64,000 nt of DNA, taken from the NCBI RefSeq assembly GCF_007362775.1, contig NZ_CP041692.1, forward strand, positions 3,906,001-3,970,000, given 5' to 3'. This DNA is from Microlunatus elymi (GTDB lineage Bacteria > Actinomycetota > Actinomycetes > Propionibacteriales > Propionibacteriaceae). Shown piece after piece: positions 33,097 through 41,851 of this stretch (the first letter of the stretch is position 1; the number at the start of each line of letters is the position of its first letter). The notes below the pieces were generated by a model that saw only the letters and a list, made by a program, of their open reading frames with translations, was not told the DNA's origin and searched no databases. A program made the translations under genes and the position numbers.

Positions 33097-34182
33097 TCAA
33101 CCCCCGAGAATGTCCCCGAGGTCGAACTTCACCGGCTCGTCCAGTTGGTCGTAGCCGCAGGACTCCGGCGTACGGTCCGGGCGCCAGCGGTTGAACTGGG
33201 CCGTGTGCCGGAAGCGGTTGCCTTCCATGTGTTCGTAGCGGACCTCGACCACCCGCTCGGGACGCAGCGGGGTGAAGGACAGGTCCTTGCCGCCGCTCCA
33301 CCGGCTGCCCTCGGCGTTGCGCGGGGTCCGGTTGCCCTCCAGTTGCCTGGCCCAGTCCCAGGGGTGATCGTCGAAGGTGGTCACCCAGGGCTGCAACTCG
33401 GTGAAGAGCTCCTTGCGGCGGGCGGCCGGGAAGGCGCCGATCACACCGACCGACAGCAGACTGCCGGGCTCCCCGTACCGGCCGTCATGATCGTAGAGGC
33501 CGAGCAGCAGCGAACCGATCGCGTCCGGGCCGCTCTTGTGCGTACGGTAGCCCGCCACCACGCAGTCGGCGGTGCGTTCGTGCTTGATCTTGAACATCAC
33601 CCGCTTGTCCGGCTGGTACGCGAGACCCTGGGGTTTGGCCACCACGCCGTCCAGCCCGGCACCCTCGAACTCGTTGAACCACTGCTCGGCCACCTCGGGA
33701 TCGGTGGTGGTCGGAGTCAGGTGCACCGGCGCCGGCACGTTGGCCAGCGCGTCGGCCAGCGCCGCCCGGCGTTCGGCGAACGGACGGGCCGAATAGTCCT
33801 CGTCGCCCAACGCCAACAGGTCGAAGGCGACGAACCGGGCCGGCGTGGTTTCCGACAGCATCTTCACCCGGCTGGCCGCGGGATGAATTCGCTGCTGCAG
33901 CTGGTCGAAATCGAGTCGGTCGCCGGAGCTGCCGATCATGATCAACTCGCCGTCCAGCACGCATTTGGCCGGCAGCAGTTCGCGGAGGGCTTCCACCATC
34001 TCCGGGAAGTAGCGGGTCATCGGCCGCTCGTTGCGGCTGCCGATCTCCACCTCGTCGCCGTCGCGGAAGATGATCGACCGGAACCCGTCCCACTTCGGTT
34101 CGTAGGTCAGGTCACCGGTCGGGATCGTCTTCACCGACTTGGCCAGCATCGGTTTCACCGGCGGCATCACGGGCAGGTCCAT
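33097..34182 (-). CDS. ligC: ATP-dependent DNA ligase LigC
   Basis: A 361-residue ATP-dependent ligase of the actinobacterial LigC type. The adenylation motif is EPKWDGFR (KxDG lysine at about residue 30); downstream nucleotidyltransferase motifs are DGELIMIG, FVAFDLLALG, EGAGLDGVVAKP and MFKIKH. The C-terminal half is the OB fold (LSVGVIGAF, VVEVRYEHMEGNRFRH). There are no primase or nuclease domains, so it is not LigD. It may seal nicks during base-excision repair. Divergent from the ABC exporter genes. Confidence 0.93.
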   Translation of the reverse strand: MDLPVMPPVKPMLAKSVKTIPTGDLTYEPKWDGFRSIIFRDGDEVEIGSRNERPMTRYFPEMVEALRELLPAKCVLDGELIMIGSSGDRLDFDQLQQRIHPAASRVKMLSETTPARFVAFDLLALGDEDYSARPFAERRAALADALANVPAPVHLTPTTTDPEVAEQWFNEFEGAGLDGVVAKPQGLAYQPDKRVMFKIKHERTADCVVAGYRTHKSGPDAIGSLLLGLYDHDGRYGEPGSLLSVGVIGAFPAARRKELFTELQPWVTTFDDHPWDWARQLEGNRTPRNAEGSRWSGGKDLSFTPLRPERVVEVRYEHMEGNRFRHTAQFNRWRPDRTPESCGYDQLDEPVKFDLGDILGG

Positions 34183-34277
34183 GGCCTCATCCTGTCGAAC
34201 CCCGGCCCGGTTATCCAGGTGCCGGGCTCTGGGTCGGGCCCTACGACCGCGCGTAGTACGAAGGGCGGACGGCGGAT

Positions 34278-34283
34278 TACACT
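34278..34283 (+). promoter_or_regulatory. -10 box TACACT for a leaderless ABC transporter transcript
   Basis: TACACT ends six bases before the GTG at 34290, the spacing expected when transcription starts on the start codon. No convincing -35 was seen. Confidence 0.4.
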
Positions 34284-34289
34284 GCCTGC

Positions 34290-35006
34290 GTGCCAGGTCC
34301 CGAGCATGCTCTGCAGGTGACCGGATTGAGGCTGGATTTCGGCCGCGGTCCGGTGCTCGACGACCTCACCCTGACCGCCGAACGGGGCGCGCTCACCGGC
34401 GTGCTCGGACCCAACGGAGCCGGCAAGACCACCCTGCTGCGTTGCTGCAACGGACTGCTCCGAGCCGACCGCGGCGACATCCGGGTGCTCGGCGAACGGC
34501 CTGGCACCGCAGCTGCCGCCGCACGGGTCGGGATGATGCCGCAGAGCACCGGAGCCTGGTCCGGCATCCGGCCGCTGGAGCTGTTGCGCTATCTGGCATC
34601 CCTCTACGCGCACCCGCTCGACGTCGACGCGCTGGCCGAGCGGCTGGGGCTGCATCGGCTGTCCCGGACTCCGTACCGGCGGCTGTCCGGCGGTCAGCAG
34701 CAGGCAGTCAACTTGGCCGGTGCGCTGGTCGGCCGGCCGGAGCTGGTCTTCCTGGACGAGCCGACCGCAGGGATGGATCCGCACGCCCGGCGCGCCACCT
34801 GGGAACTGCTCGGCGAACTGCGGACCGCCGGGGTCAGCATCGTGCTCACCACCCACGCCATGGAGGAGGCGGCCGAACTGTCCGATCGGATCCACATCGT
34901 CGACCGCGGCCGGGTCGCCGTGTCCGGCACGGTCGCCCAACTGACCGCCGACGGCAGCAGCCTGGAACAGGTCTTCCTGGCCAACACCCATGCGAGCATC
35001 GGATGA
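34290..35006 (+). CDS. ABC transporter ATP-binding protein
   Basis: 238-residue ATPase. Walker A is GPNGAGKTT near residue 42, Q-loop MMPQSTGAW, signature LSGGQQQAVNLA near 132, Walker B LVFLDEPTAGMDP and the switch histidine in LTTHAMEEA. It partners the next gene's permease (start overlaps by four bases). In actinobacteria this pair usually sits beside ctaA/ctaB, and a daunorubicin-type export or membrane-assembly role is annotated. Substrate unknown. Confidence 0.9.
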   Translation: MPGPEHALQVTGLRLDFGRGPVLDDLTLTAERGALTGVLGPNGAGKTTLLRCCNGLLRADRGDIRVLGERPGTAAAAARVGMMPQSTGAWSGIRPLELLRYLASLYAHPLDVDALAERLGLHRLSRTPYRRLSGGQQQAVNLAGALVGRPELVFLDEPTAGMDPHARRATWELLGELRTAGVSIVLTTHAMEEAAELSDRIHIVDRGRVAVSGTVAQLTADGSSLEQVFLANTHASIG

Positions 35007-35764
35007 GCACCAGACTGGACTTCTCCCCCGCACCGGGTGCGGCACCGGCAACGCGCCGGGTGATCAGTCACGGTCTGACCGAGACCAGACTGATGGTCCG
35101 CAACGGCGAGCAGTTGCTGCTGGCCTTGATCATCCCGATCGCGATCCTGGTCGCCGCCCGCTTCCTGGAGAGCTCACTGCTCGGTGATCAACTTCCGGCA
35201 TCCGTGCTGGCGTTGGCGGTCTGGTCGACGGCGTTCACCTCGGTCGCGATCGCCACCGGTTTCGAACGCCGGTACGGGGTGCTGGAACGCCTGGCCGCCA
35301 CGCCGCTGGGCCGGACCGGCCTGATCACCGGCAAGGCGATGGCGGTGGTGATCATCGTCATCGGCCAGTTGTTGATCTTGACCGTGGTCGCCGTCCTGCT
35401 CGGCTGGCGGCCGCAGTTCTCGGCGATCTCAACCCTGCTGGCGATTGCGGCGGTGATCTTGGCGATCGTCGGTTTCGTCGGGTTCGCGTTGATCTTGGCC
35501 GGACGGCTGCGGGCCGAGGCCACGCTGGCGCTGGCCAACGTGATCTACGTGATCTTGCTGGTCGCCGGCGGCCTGGTGGTCCCGGCTGCACGTTTCCCCG
35601 CTCCGCTGGAAACGATCATCGGCCTGCTGCCCACCGGGGCGCTCGGTAACGAGCTGCGATCGGCTTCGGCCGGTGTCGTGGACGGCTGGCCGTTGCTGGT
35701 TCTCGCCGTCTGGGCGATCATCCTCACCTTCGCAGCCAGGAAGGCTTTTCGATGGATCTCCTGA
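35003..35764 (+). CDS. ABC-2-type transporter permease
   Basis: A 253-residue permease with six hydrophobic segments starting at LLLALIIPIAILVAARFL. TGFERRYGVLERLAATPLGRTGLITGKAMAV, typical of ABC-2 permeases (ReR..Gt...l..tPl.....), lies at about residues 85-115. ATGA overlap with the ATPase gene. The 3' end overlaps ctaA by 13 bp, so all three are probably one transcript. Confidence 0.9.
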   Translation: MSTRLDFSPAPGAAPATRRVISHGLTETRLMVRNGEQLLLALIIPIAILVAARFLESSLLGDQLPASVLALAVWSTAFTSVAIATGFERRYGVLERLAATPLGRTGLITGKAMAVVIIVIGQLLILTVVAVLLGWRPQFSAISTLLAIAAVILAIVGFVGFALILAGRLRAEATLALANVIYVILLVAGGLVVPAARFPAPLETIIGLLPTGALGNELRSASAGVVDGWPLLVLAVWAIILTFAARKAFRWIS

Positions 35765-36708
35765 CCGACGTACGCGACTCGACCCTGGCCCGGCGGCTCG
35801 GCAGCCCGACCTGGCTGCGGCGTCTCGCCGTATTGAGCCTGGTGATGAACATCGTGATCATCATCACCGGCGGCCTGGTCCGGTTGACCGACTCCGGGCT
35901 GGGATGCCCGACCTGGCCGCAGTGCACACCCGGCGCGTACACCCCGCATCCGGCGCTCGGCGTCCACGGAGCGATCGAGTTCGGCAACCGGCTGATCACC
36001 TTCATCCTGATGATCGTTGCGCTGATCACCTGGATCTCGACCCTGCTCTACCGGCGCGCCGACCGCACCCCGGATCGCAAGCTGCGTTGGCTTTCCTTCG
36101 GCATCGGCGTCGGCATCCCGTTCCAGGGCGTGATCGGCGGCATCACCGTGCTCACCCACCTGAACCCGTACGTGGTCGCGCTGCACATGCTCAATTCGCT
36201 GGTGCTGGTCACGCTGGCGACCTGGCTGGTCCGGCTGACGTGGCCGGCACCGGCGAAGGAGGTCGGGCCGAGGGCGCGGCTGCTGTCCATGATCACTTTC
36301 GCGCTGGCCTGGGTGGTGGTCTGCCTCGGCACGGTCGTGACCGGCTCCGGCCCGCACGCCGGCGACGTCAAGGCCGTACGCACCGGCCTCAATCCGCTGG
36401 ACGTGAGTCACGTCCATTCGTTCTCGGTCTACCTGCTGACCGCGGCGACCATCGTCTCGATCATCGTGCTGCGAAACCGCGCCGCCGTGCTGTTGTTGAT
36501 CATCGAACTGATCCAGGGCGGGATCGGCTTTGCCCAGTACTTCTCCGGCCTGCCGATCCAGTTGGTGATCTTGCACATCGCCGGCGCCGCCGGCACCATC
36601 GCCCTCGCCGCCAACCTGTTGTACTCGGTCCGCTTGAAGCGCCCAGCACCGAACACGGCAAGCAGTGCCCCGTCGCCGCACGTCGAACGCCGCACCACGA
36701 ACGCCTGA
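35752..36708 (+). CDS. ctaA: haem A synthase CtaA (COX15 family)
   Basis: A 318-residue, eight-helix membrane enzyme converting haem O to haem A for cytochrome aa3 oxidase. The conserved extracytoplasmic cysteine pair is in GLGCPTWPQC (about residues 49-58), and haem-binding histidines occur in VHGAIEFGNRL, ALHMLNS and VSHVHSFSV. The N-terminus overlaps the permease gene. CtaB, which makes haem O, is encoded 2.6 kb away on the other strand. Confidence 0.94.
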   Translation: MDLLTDVRDSTLARRLGSPTWLRRLAVLSLVMNIVIIITGGLVRLTDSGLGCPTWPQCTPGAYTPHPALGVHGAIEFGNRLITFILMIVALITWISTLLYRRADRTPDRKLRWLSFGIGVGIPFQGVIGGITVLTHLNPYVVALHMLNSLVLVTLATWLVRLTWPAPAKEVGPRARLLSMITFALAWVVVCLGTVVTGSGPHAGDVKAVRTGLNPLDVSHVHSFSVYLLTAATIVSIIVLRNRAAVLLLIIELIQGGIGFAQYFSGLPIQLVILHIAGAAGTIALAANLLYSVRLKRPAPNTASSAPSPHVERRTTNA

Positions 36709-36807
36709 AACAGCGATTGAACAACACGTCGAGCGCCCCAGCGCGAGACCGTAGCCGCAGCGAAGCGGAGGCGGCGGCGTGAGCCAGGCAGCAGTCGCAA
36801 CGACGGC

Positions 36808-36828
36808 GGGGGTACGGGGGTCGCCCCC
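36808..36828. repeat. GC-rich REP-like hairpin element, copy A
   Basis: GGGGG-T-AC-GGGGGTCGCCCCC in the 177-bp space between ctaA and the RNA-ligase-like gene. A second copy, inverted, lies at 44639-44662 with the same G-run and GGGGGTCGCCCCC core. Possibly a terminator or REP-type element. The rest of this intergenic stretch shows no gene. Confidence 0.45.
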
Positions 36829-36885
36829 GGAAGGTGAGCCGCCAGCCCAAACCGCGGCAGCGGCACTAGGTCGACTGCGAATCAA

Positions 36886-37440
36886 TCAGAGAAGGTTTCT
36901 TGCTTGCTTGAGATCGCCCTGCCAGAAGCGGGCGCCGGTGAGGTTGACCTGCATCTCCCGGGGCGCGCCGTTGGAGGCGCCGGTGCGAGCCAGCAGTTGC
37001 AGCGCGACCGGGATCTGGTCGGGGCGCAGTCGGCGCGCCAGGGTGACGTGCGGCGCCCAACGACCCTCGTCGAAGTGACCGTCCAGGGCTTGCGGGCAGC
37101 CTTCCTTGAGGCGCTGCTGCAACTCCAGCAGCCGGACGTTGGCCAGCACCTGACGGACCAAGATCAAACCGGGCCGGCCGACCTTCGCCGTACCGAAGAT
37201 CATCGGGACTCCGATGGTCACCGGCAGCGGCAGCGCCTCGGCCAGCGTCGGGCCGAGTCCGGTCGCGGTGGCCATCGGGATCTGCTCGCAGGCGACCACG
37301 GTCACGTGCGGGCGACGTGACCCCGTACCGGGAGCAGGACGATGTTCACTCGGCAACCCGGCGTCGGCCAGCAGCCGCCACTGCCGCTTGATCGCGGCCT
37401 CGGCCTCGTCCTCCAACAACAGTTCGATCGAGTGAACCAC
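36886..37440 (-). CDS. 2'-5' RNA ligase / cyclic phosphodiesterase family protein
   Basis: 184-residue 2H-phosphoesterase. Both HxT/S motifs are present: RPHVTVVAC near residue 50 and APHVTLARR near 133. Family members hydrolyse or form 2'-5' or cyclic phosphodiester bonds in RNA or nucleotides. GTG at 37440 (MVHSIELLLEDEAE) has GGGAAGG six bases upstream; a longer frame lacks this. Confidence 0.85.
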   Translation of the reverse strand: MVHSIELLLEDEAEAAIKRQWRLLADAGLPSEHRPAPGTGSRRPHVTVVACEQIPMATATGLGPTLAEALPLPVTIGVPMIFGTAKVGRPGLILVRQVLANVRLLELQQRLKEGCPQALDGHFDEGRWAPHVTLARRLRPDQIPVALQLLARTGASNGAPREMQVNLTGARFWQGDLKQARNLL

Positions 37441-37647
37441 CGGGTGCCTTCCCTGTCGGTTGCCGCGATTATCGCGCACCGGCGCCGGGATTGTCCGCAC
37501 CGTCGTCGGTGAATTCCGGCCGCGCCGCCGCGGCGCATCGCCTCTGCCACACTGTCACCGGCGCCGGTCTGGCTGACTCACCCGTCTCGGGTGAGTGCTC
37601 GCGGCGGCCGACAGGACACGCTGATCGGATTGGCGAAGGAGAGATCT

Positions 37648-37680
37648 GTGGTCCAGCAGACCCGGCAGGTCGGGGCATGA
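37648..37680 (+). CDS. 10-residue leader ORF MVQQTRQVGA
   Basis: GTG at 37648 is preceded, six bases upstream, by a perfect AAGGAG. Its TGA (37678-37680) overlaps the ATG of the following membrane-protein gene (ATGA). That gene's own start has no good ribosome site, so translation of the leader may feed the downstream start. Unproven. Confidence 0.45.
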   Translation: MVQQTRQVGA

Positions 37681-38354
37681 TGGGCGGGCTGTTGTGGACG
37701 ATGATCCCGCTGGTCCTCGGCAACATCCTGGTCCCGTCCCAGGTCGGCATGACGCTGCTGTTGTTGTTGCGCCAGCGCGACGGCACCAGCGCCGCGATCG
37801 CGTTGATCAGCGGCATCGTCTCCATGCGCGTCCTGCAAGGTCTGGTGTTCGGGCTGATCTTCACCGGCGTCTCGGCGACGATCGGTCACAAGTCGTCCGA
37901 CCCGGTGGTGTCGGCGTTCCTGATCGGGCTCGGCCTGTTGCTGTACGCGGCCGCCACCAAGGTGCTGCTGACCAACGAGGACCCGGACGCCCCACCGCCG
38001 AAATGGATGACCATGGCGCAGTCGATGTCACCTCGACTCGCGTACGGGGTGGGTGCGGCCCTGCCGCTGATCGGGGCCAAGTTCTGGGTGTTCACGCTGA
38101 GCGCGGTTGCGGCCATCCGCAACGCCGACCTCGGCTACATCGCCGGTTCGCTCGCCTTCGTCCTGTACGCGGTGCTCAGCTGCGCGTTGTTGATCTTCAT
38201 CGTCGGCCTGCGGGTCGCCGGCACCCCGTGGTCACTGCGCGCACTGGAAGGAATCGCCGCTTGGTTGAAGCGGCACAACAAGCTGATCGCGGTCGTTCTC
38301 GGCGCGTTCTTCGGCACCTGGTTCTTGGGCAACGGCCTGGCCGGGCTGATGTGA
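37677..38354 (+). CDS. GAP-family (SfLAP-like) six-helix membrane protein
   Basis: A 225-residue integral membrane protein with six hydrophobic segments. Layout and motifs (LVPSQVGMTLLLLLRQRDGTSAAIALISGIVSMRVLQGLVFG; PPKWMTMAQSMSPRLAYGVGAALPLIGAKFWVF) match the GAP/SfLAP family, related to LysE-type exporters. Two ATG codons in tandem (37677, 37680) overlap the leader ORF stop. Predicted exporter or lipid-associated membrane protein; substrate unknown. It ends just before the convergent ctaB. Confidence 0.75.
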   Translation: MMGGLLWTMIPLVLGNILVPSQVGMTLLLLLRQRDGTSAAIALISGIVSMRVLQGLVFGLIFTGVSATIGHKSSDPVVSAFLIGLGLLLYAAATKVLLTNEDPDAPPPKWMTMAQSMSPRLAYGVGAALPLIGAKFWVFTLSAVAAIRNADLGYIAGSLAFVLYAVLSCALLIFIVGLRVAGTPWSLRALEGIAAWLKRHNKLIAVVLGAFFGTWFLGNGLAGLM

Positions 38355-38355
38355 G

Positions 38356-39303
38356 TCAGAAGGGCAACAGCGGGTCGACCGCGGCCGCGACGAAGATCAA
38401 CGCCAAGTACGAGTTCGACCAGTGGAAGAGCCGCATCGGCTTCATCAACGCGTCGCTGAGCCCGGCCCGGGCGCGCCGCAACAGCTGCACCGACTCCACC
38501 AGCAAGGCCATCCCGCAGAGCCCGGCAACGATCGGATAGAGCAACCCGGTGCCGGCGACCGGCCAGAGCAGCATCGACGTCACCACGGTCAGCACCGAGT
38601 AGATCAGGATCCGCTTCGCCACCCCCGCCGGCGCCATGATCACCGGCAGCATCGGCACGTCGGCTGCTGCGTAGTCCTCGCGATAACGCATCGCCAGCGC
38701 CCAGGTGTGCGGCGGGGTCCAGAAGAACACGATCGCGAACAACACGAACGGTGCCAGTGCCAGTTGTCCGGTCACCGCGGTCCAGCCGATCAGCGGCGGG
38801 AAACAGCCGGCGATGCCACCCCAGACGATGTTCTGGGAGGTGTGCCGTTTCAAGATCATCGTGTAGATCAGCACGTAGAAGGCGTTGGCCGCCAGGGCCA
38901 GGAACGCCGACAGCCAGTTGATCAACAACCCGAACCAGAGCACCGACAGCACGCCCAGCACCGCCGCGAAGACGGTGGCCTTGTGCCAGCTGACCGCATG
39001 GCGCGGCAGCGGCCGTCGGCGGGTCCGGCGCATCCGCTCGTCGATGTCGCGATCGAGCACGCAGTTGAACACGTTCGCGCTGCCCGCGGCGAAGACGCCA
39101 CCGATCAGCGTGCCCAGCACCAGCAGGAGATTCGGCACCCCGCGGTCGGCCAGGAACATCGCCGGCACGGTGGTCACCAGCAGCAGCTCGATGATGCGAG
39201 GTTTGGTCAGCGCGAAATAGGCGCCCAGCACGTCCCGCAGGCGCCGCGGCGGGGTCGGTTGCTCAGCGTCGCCGGCCGATTTGGCCACGTCGATGCTTGT
39301 CAC
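38356..39303 (-). CDS. ctaB: protohaem IX farnesyltransferase CtaB
   Basis: A 315-residue polytopic prenyltransferase making haem O. The allylic-diphosphate site is NVFNCVLDRDIDERMRRTRRRPLP (N..D..xD) near residues 77-100; the second conserved loop is YTMILKRHTSQNIVWGGIAGCFPPLIGW. GTG start at 39303. A good sigma-70-like promoter lies 46 bases upstream. Functionally paired with ctaA. Confidence 0.95.
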   Translation of the reverse strand: MTSIDVAKSAGDAEQPTPPRRLRDVLGAYFALTKPRIIELLLVTTVPAMFLADRGVPNLLLVLGTLIGGVFAAGSANVFNCVLDRDIDERMRRTRRRPLPRHAVSWHKATVFAAVLGVLSVLWFGLLINWLSAFLALAANAFYVLIYTMILKRHTSQNIVWGGIAGCFPPLIGWTAVTGQLALAPFVLFAIVFFWTPPHTWALAMRYREDYAAADVPMLPVIMAPAGVAKRILIYSVLTVVTSMLLWPVAGTGLLYPIVAGLCGMALLVESVQLLRRARAGLSDALMKPMRLFHWSNSYLALIFVAAAVDPLLPF

Positions 39304-39348
39304 CTTGAGTGCTTCCCCTGTCCTGCCGCCTGGCGCGGATCCCTGCTG

Positions 39349-39377
39349 ACACTATCTCCTACGCCGTGTCGTACCAA
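39349..39377 (-). promoter_or_regulatory. sigma-70-like promoter of ctaB
   Basis: Minus strand TTGGTA (39372-39377), 17-bp spacer, TAGTGT (39349-39354), about 40 bases before the transcript would reach the GTG start. Matches housekeeping TTGnnn-N17-TAnnnT. Confidence 0.5.
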
Positions 39378-39602
39378 CCCGCGCCACAGCAGTTTAATGA
39401 CCGGCCGCCGATTTGACCCACCCGCGACGGTCCGCGGACCGCGAATATCCCTGTGTCGCCGGTCAGCGATAGGCTCGGCCCTGTTTGAACCCATCCCCGA
39501 ACGGCGTACGAATTCCTCGCTCTCGAGCGCAACGACGAGCACGACACGTCAGGATCTGCACCGGCTGTCGGGGCCAGCAAGCGGAAGGAACCTGAGTTCG
39601 CT

Positions 39603-41804
39603 GTGACCGAATCAACAATCGCCAAGGACCCGAGCCTGCTCCCCGACGGGTGGACCGACCTCGACTCGCGTGCCGTCGACACCGTCCGGGTGCTGGCCGC
39701 CGACGCGGTCCATCCGCCGAGCGCCGGCCACCCCGGCACGGCGATGAGCCTCGCCCCGGTCGCGTACCTGCTGTTCCAGAAGGTGATGCGCCACGACCCG
39801 TCCGACACCAACTGGGTCGGCCGGGATCGGTTCGTGCTCAGCGCAGGTCACTCCTGCCTGACCCTCTACATCCAGCTCTACCTCGGCGGATTCGGCCTCG
39901 AACTGGACGACATCAAGGCGCTGCGGACCTGGGGTTCGCGGACCCCAGGCCACCCGGAGTACGGCCACACCACCGGCGTCGAGGTGACCACCGGACCGCT
40001 CGGCCAGGGCATCGGCAACGCGGTCGGGATGGCGATGGCGGCCCGTCGTGAGCGCGGCCTGCTGGACCCGGATGCGGTCCCCGGTCAGAGCCCGTTCGAT
40101 CACCAGATCTACTGCATCGCCTCCGACGGCGACATCGAGGAAGGCGTCTCGTCCGAGGCCTCCTCGCTGGCCGGCACCCAGCGGCTGGGCAACCTGACGC
40201 TGATCTACGACAACAACCGGATCTCCATCGAGGACGACACCTCGATCGCGCTCAGCGAGGACACCGCCGCCCGCTACGAGGCGTACGGCTGGCACGTCCA
40301 GACGGTCGACTGGACCAACAACGGCACCCATTACACCGAAAACGTGAAGGCGCTGCTGGCGGCGATCGAGGCGGCCCGCGCGGTCACCGATCGGCCCAGC
40401 TTCATCGACCTGCGGACGATCATCGCCTGGCCCGCGCCGAACAAGCAGAACACCGGCGCCGCGCACGGCTCGGTGCTCGGCGACGACGAGGTCCGGGCGA
40501 CCAAGGAGGTCATGGGCTTCGACCCGGAGAAGACCTACGAGGTCACCGACGAGGTGCTGGCCCACACCCGCGAACTGGTCCAGCGGGGCAAGGCCGCTCG
40601 GGACGAGTGGCAGCAGGCGTTCGACGCCTGGGCCGACGCCAACCCGCGGAGCAAGGAATTCCTGGACCGGCTGCGCAAGCGTGAGCTGACCCCGGGCTGG
40701 ACCGACGCGCTGCCCAGCTGGGAGGCCGACGAGAAGGGCGTCGCCACCCGTGCCGCCTCCGGCGAGGTGCTGACCAAGCTGGCGCCGGCGCTGCCCGAGC
40801 TGTGGGGCGGCTCGGCCGACCTCGCCGGCTCGAACAACACCACCCCGAAGGGCCAGCCGAGCTTCCTGCCGACCGATCGGCAGTCGAAGATGTTCTCCGG
40901 TGACCAGTACGGTCGGGTGCTGCACTTCGGCATCCGCGAGCACGGCATGGGCGCGATCATGAACGGCATCGCGGTCTCCAGCGGGCTGCGGGTCTACGGC
41001 GGCACCTTCCTCACCTTCAGCGACTACATGCGTCCGTCGGTCCGGCTGGCCGCGCTGATGAAGCTGCCGGTCACCTACGTCTGGACCCACGACTCGATCG
41101 GCCTCGGCGAGGACGGTCCGACCCACCAGCCGGTCGAGCATCTGACTGCGTTGCGCGCCATCCCCGGTCTGGACGTGGTCCGGCCGGCCGATGCGAACGA
41201 GACAGCGTGGGCGTGGAAGACGATCCTGGAGCACACCGATCGTCCGGCCGGTCTGATCCTGTCCCGGCAGAACCTGCCCACCTTCCCGCGGGAGGCGGAC
41301 GGCTTTGCCGCCGCGAGTGGAACAGCACGCGGCGGGTACGTGTTGAAGGACAGTGAAGGCGATCCGGAGGTGATCTTGATCGGTACCGGTTCCGAGGTGC
41401 AGCTGGCCGTCAAGGCCCAGGAACAGCTCGCCGCCGCCGGTGTCCGGGCCCGGGTGGTCTCGATGCCGTGCGTGGAGTGGTTCTTCGAGCAGGACGAGGC
41501 CTACCGCGAGTCGGTGCTGCCGAGCAGCGTCAAGGCACGGGTCAGCGTCGAGGCCGGGATCGGGATGGGCTGGCGTTCGCTGATCGGCGATGCCGGTCGC
41601 GCGGTCAGCCTGGAGCACTTCGGTGCCTCCGCGGCTGCCGGTGTGCTGTTCAAGGAGTTCGGCTTCACGCCCGAAAAGGTGGCCGAGGCCGCGCAGGAGA
41701 GCATCGCGGCGGCGAAGACCGGTGGCAACCCGACCCATCCGCTGACCAGCGGACCGTCGGGACCGGCCGACACTCTCGACGAGCCCGGCGTGACGATCAG
41801 CTGA
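39603..41804 (+). CDS. tkt: transketolase
   Basis: 733-residue thiamine-diphosphate enzyme interconverting pentose, triose and hexose phosphates. ThDP/Mg motif: SDGDIEEGVSSEASSLAGTQRLGNLTLIYDNNRIS (GDG...N). The PPi-contacting histidines are in SAGHPGTAM and TGPLGQGIGNAVG. The second domain has THDSIGLGEDGPTHQPVEH. GTG start with GGAAGGAACC upstream. First gene of the pentose-phosphate operon. The ~300-bp space before it holds the ctaB promoter; I see no other clear element. Confidence 0.97.
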   Translation: MTESTIAKDPSLLPDGWTDLDSRAVDTVRVLAADAVHPPSAGHPGTAMSLAPVAYLLFQKVMRHDPSDTNWVGRDRFVLSAGHSCLTLYIQLYLGGFGLELDDIKALRTWGSRTPGHPEYGHTTGVEVTTGPLGQGIGNAVGMAMAARRERGLLDPDAVPGQSPFDHQIYCIASDGDIEEGVSSEASSLAGTQRLGNLTLIYDNNRISIEDDTSIALSEDTAARYEAYGWHVQTVDWTNNGTHYTENVKALLAAIEAARAVTDRPSFIDLRTIIAWPAPNKQNTGAAHGSVLGDDEVRATKEVMGFDPEKTYEVTDEVLAHTRELVQRGKAARDEWQQAFDAWADANPRSKEFLDRLRKRELTPGWTDALPSWEADEKGVATRAASGEVLTKLAPALPELWGGSADLAGSNNTTPKGQPSFLPTDRQSKMFSGDQYGRVLHFGIREHGMGAIMNGIAVSSGLRVYGGTFLTFSDYMRPSVRLAALMKLPVTYVWTHDSIGLGEDGPTHQPVEHLTALRAIPGLDVVRPADANETAWAWKTILEHTDRPAGLILSRQNLPTFPREADGFAAASGTARGGYVLKDSEGDPEVILIGTGSEVQLAVKAQEQLAAAGVRARVVSMPCVEWFFEQDEAYRESVLPSSVKARVSVEAGIGMGWRSLIGDAGRAVSLEHFGASAAAGVLFKEFGFTPEKVAEAAQESIAAAKTGGNPTHPLTSGPSGPADTLDEPGVTIS

Positions 41805-41851
41805 TCGCCCGACCCGCCACACAAGCAAGTCAAGACAAGGGATGAAGGCAG

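Noticed and set aside
39413-39475. Promoter of tkt (TTGACC with TAGGCT or GAATAT)
   Set aside because: The spacing between the boxes is far from 17 bp, so no assignment is made.
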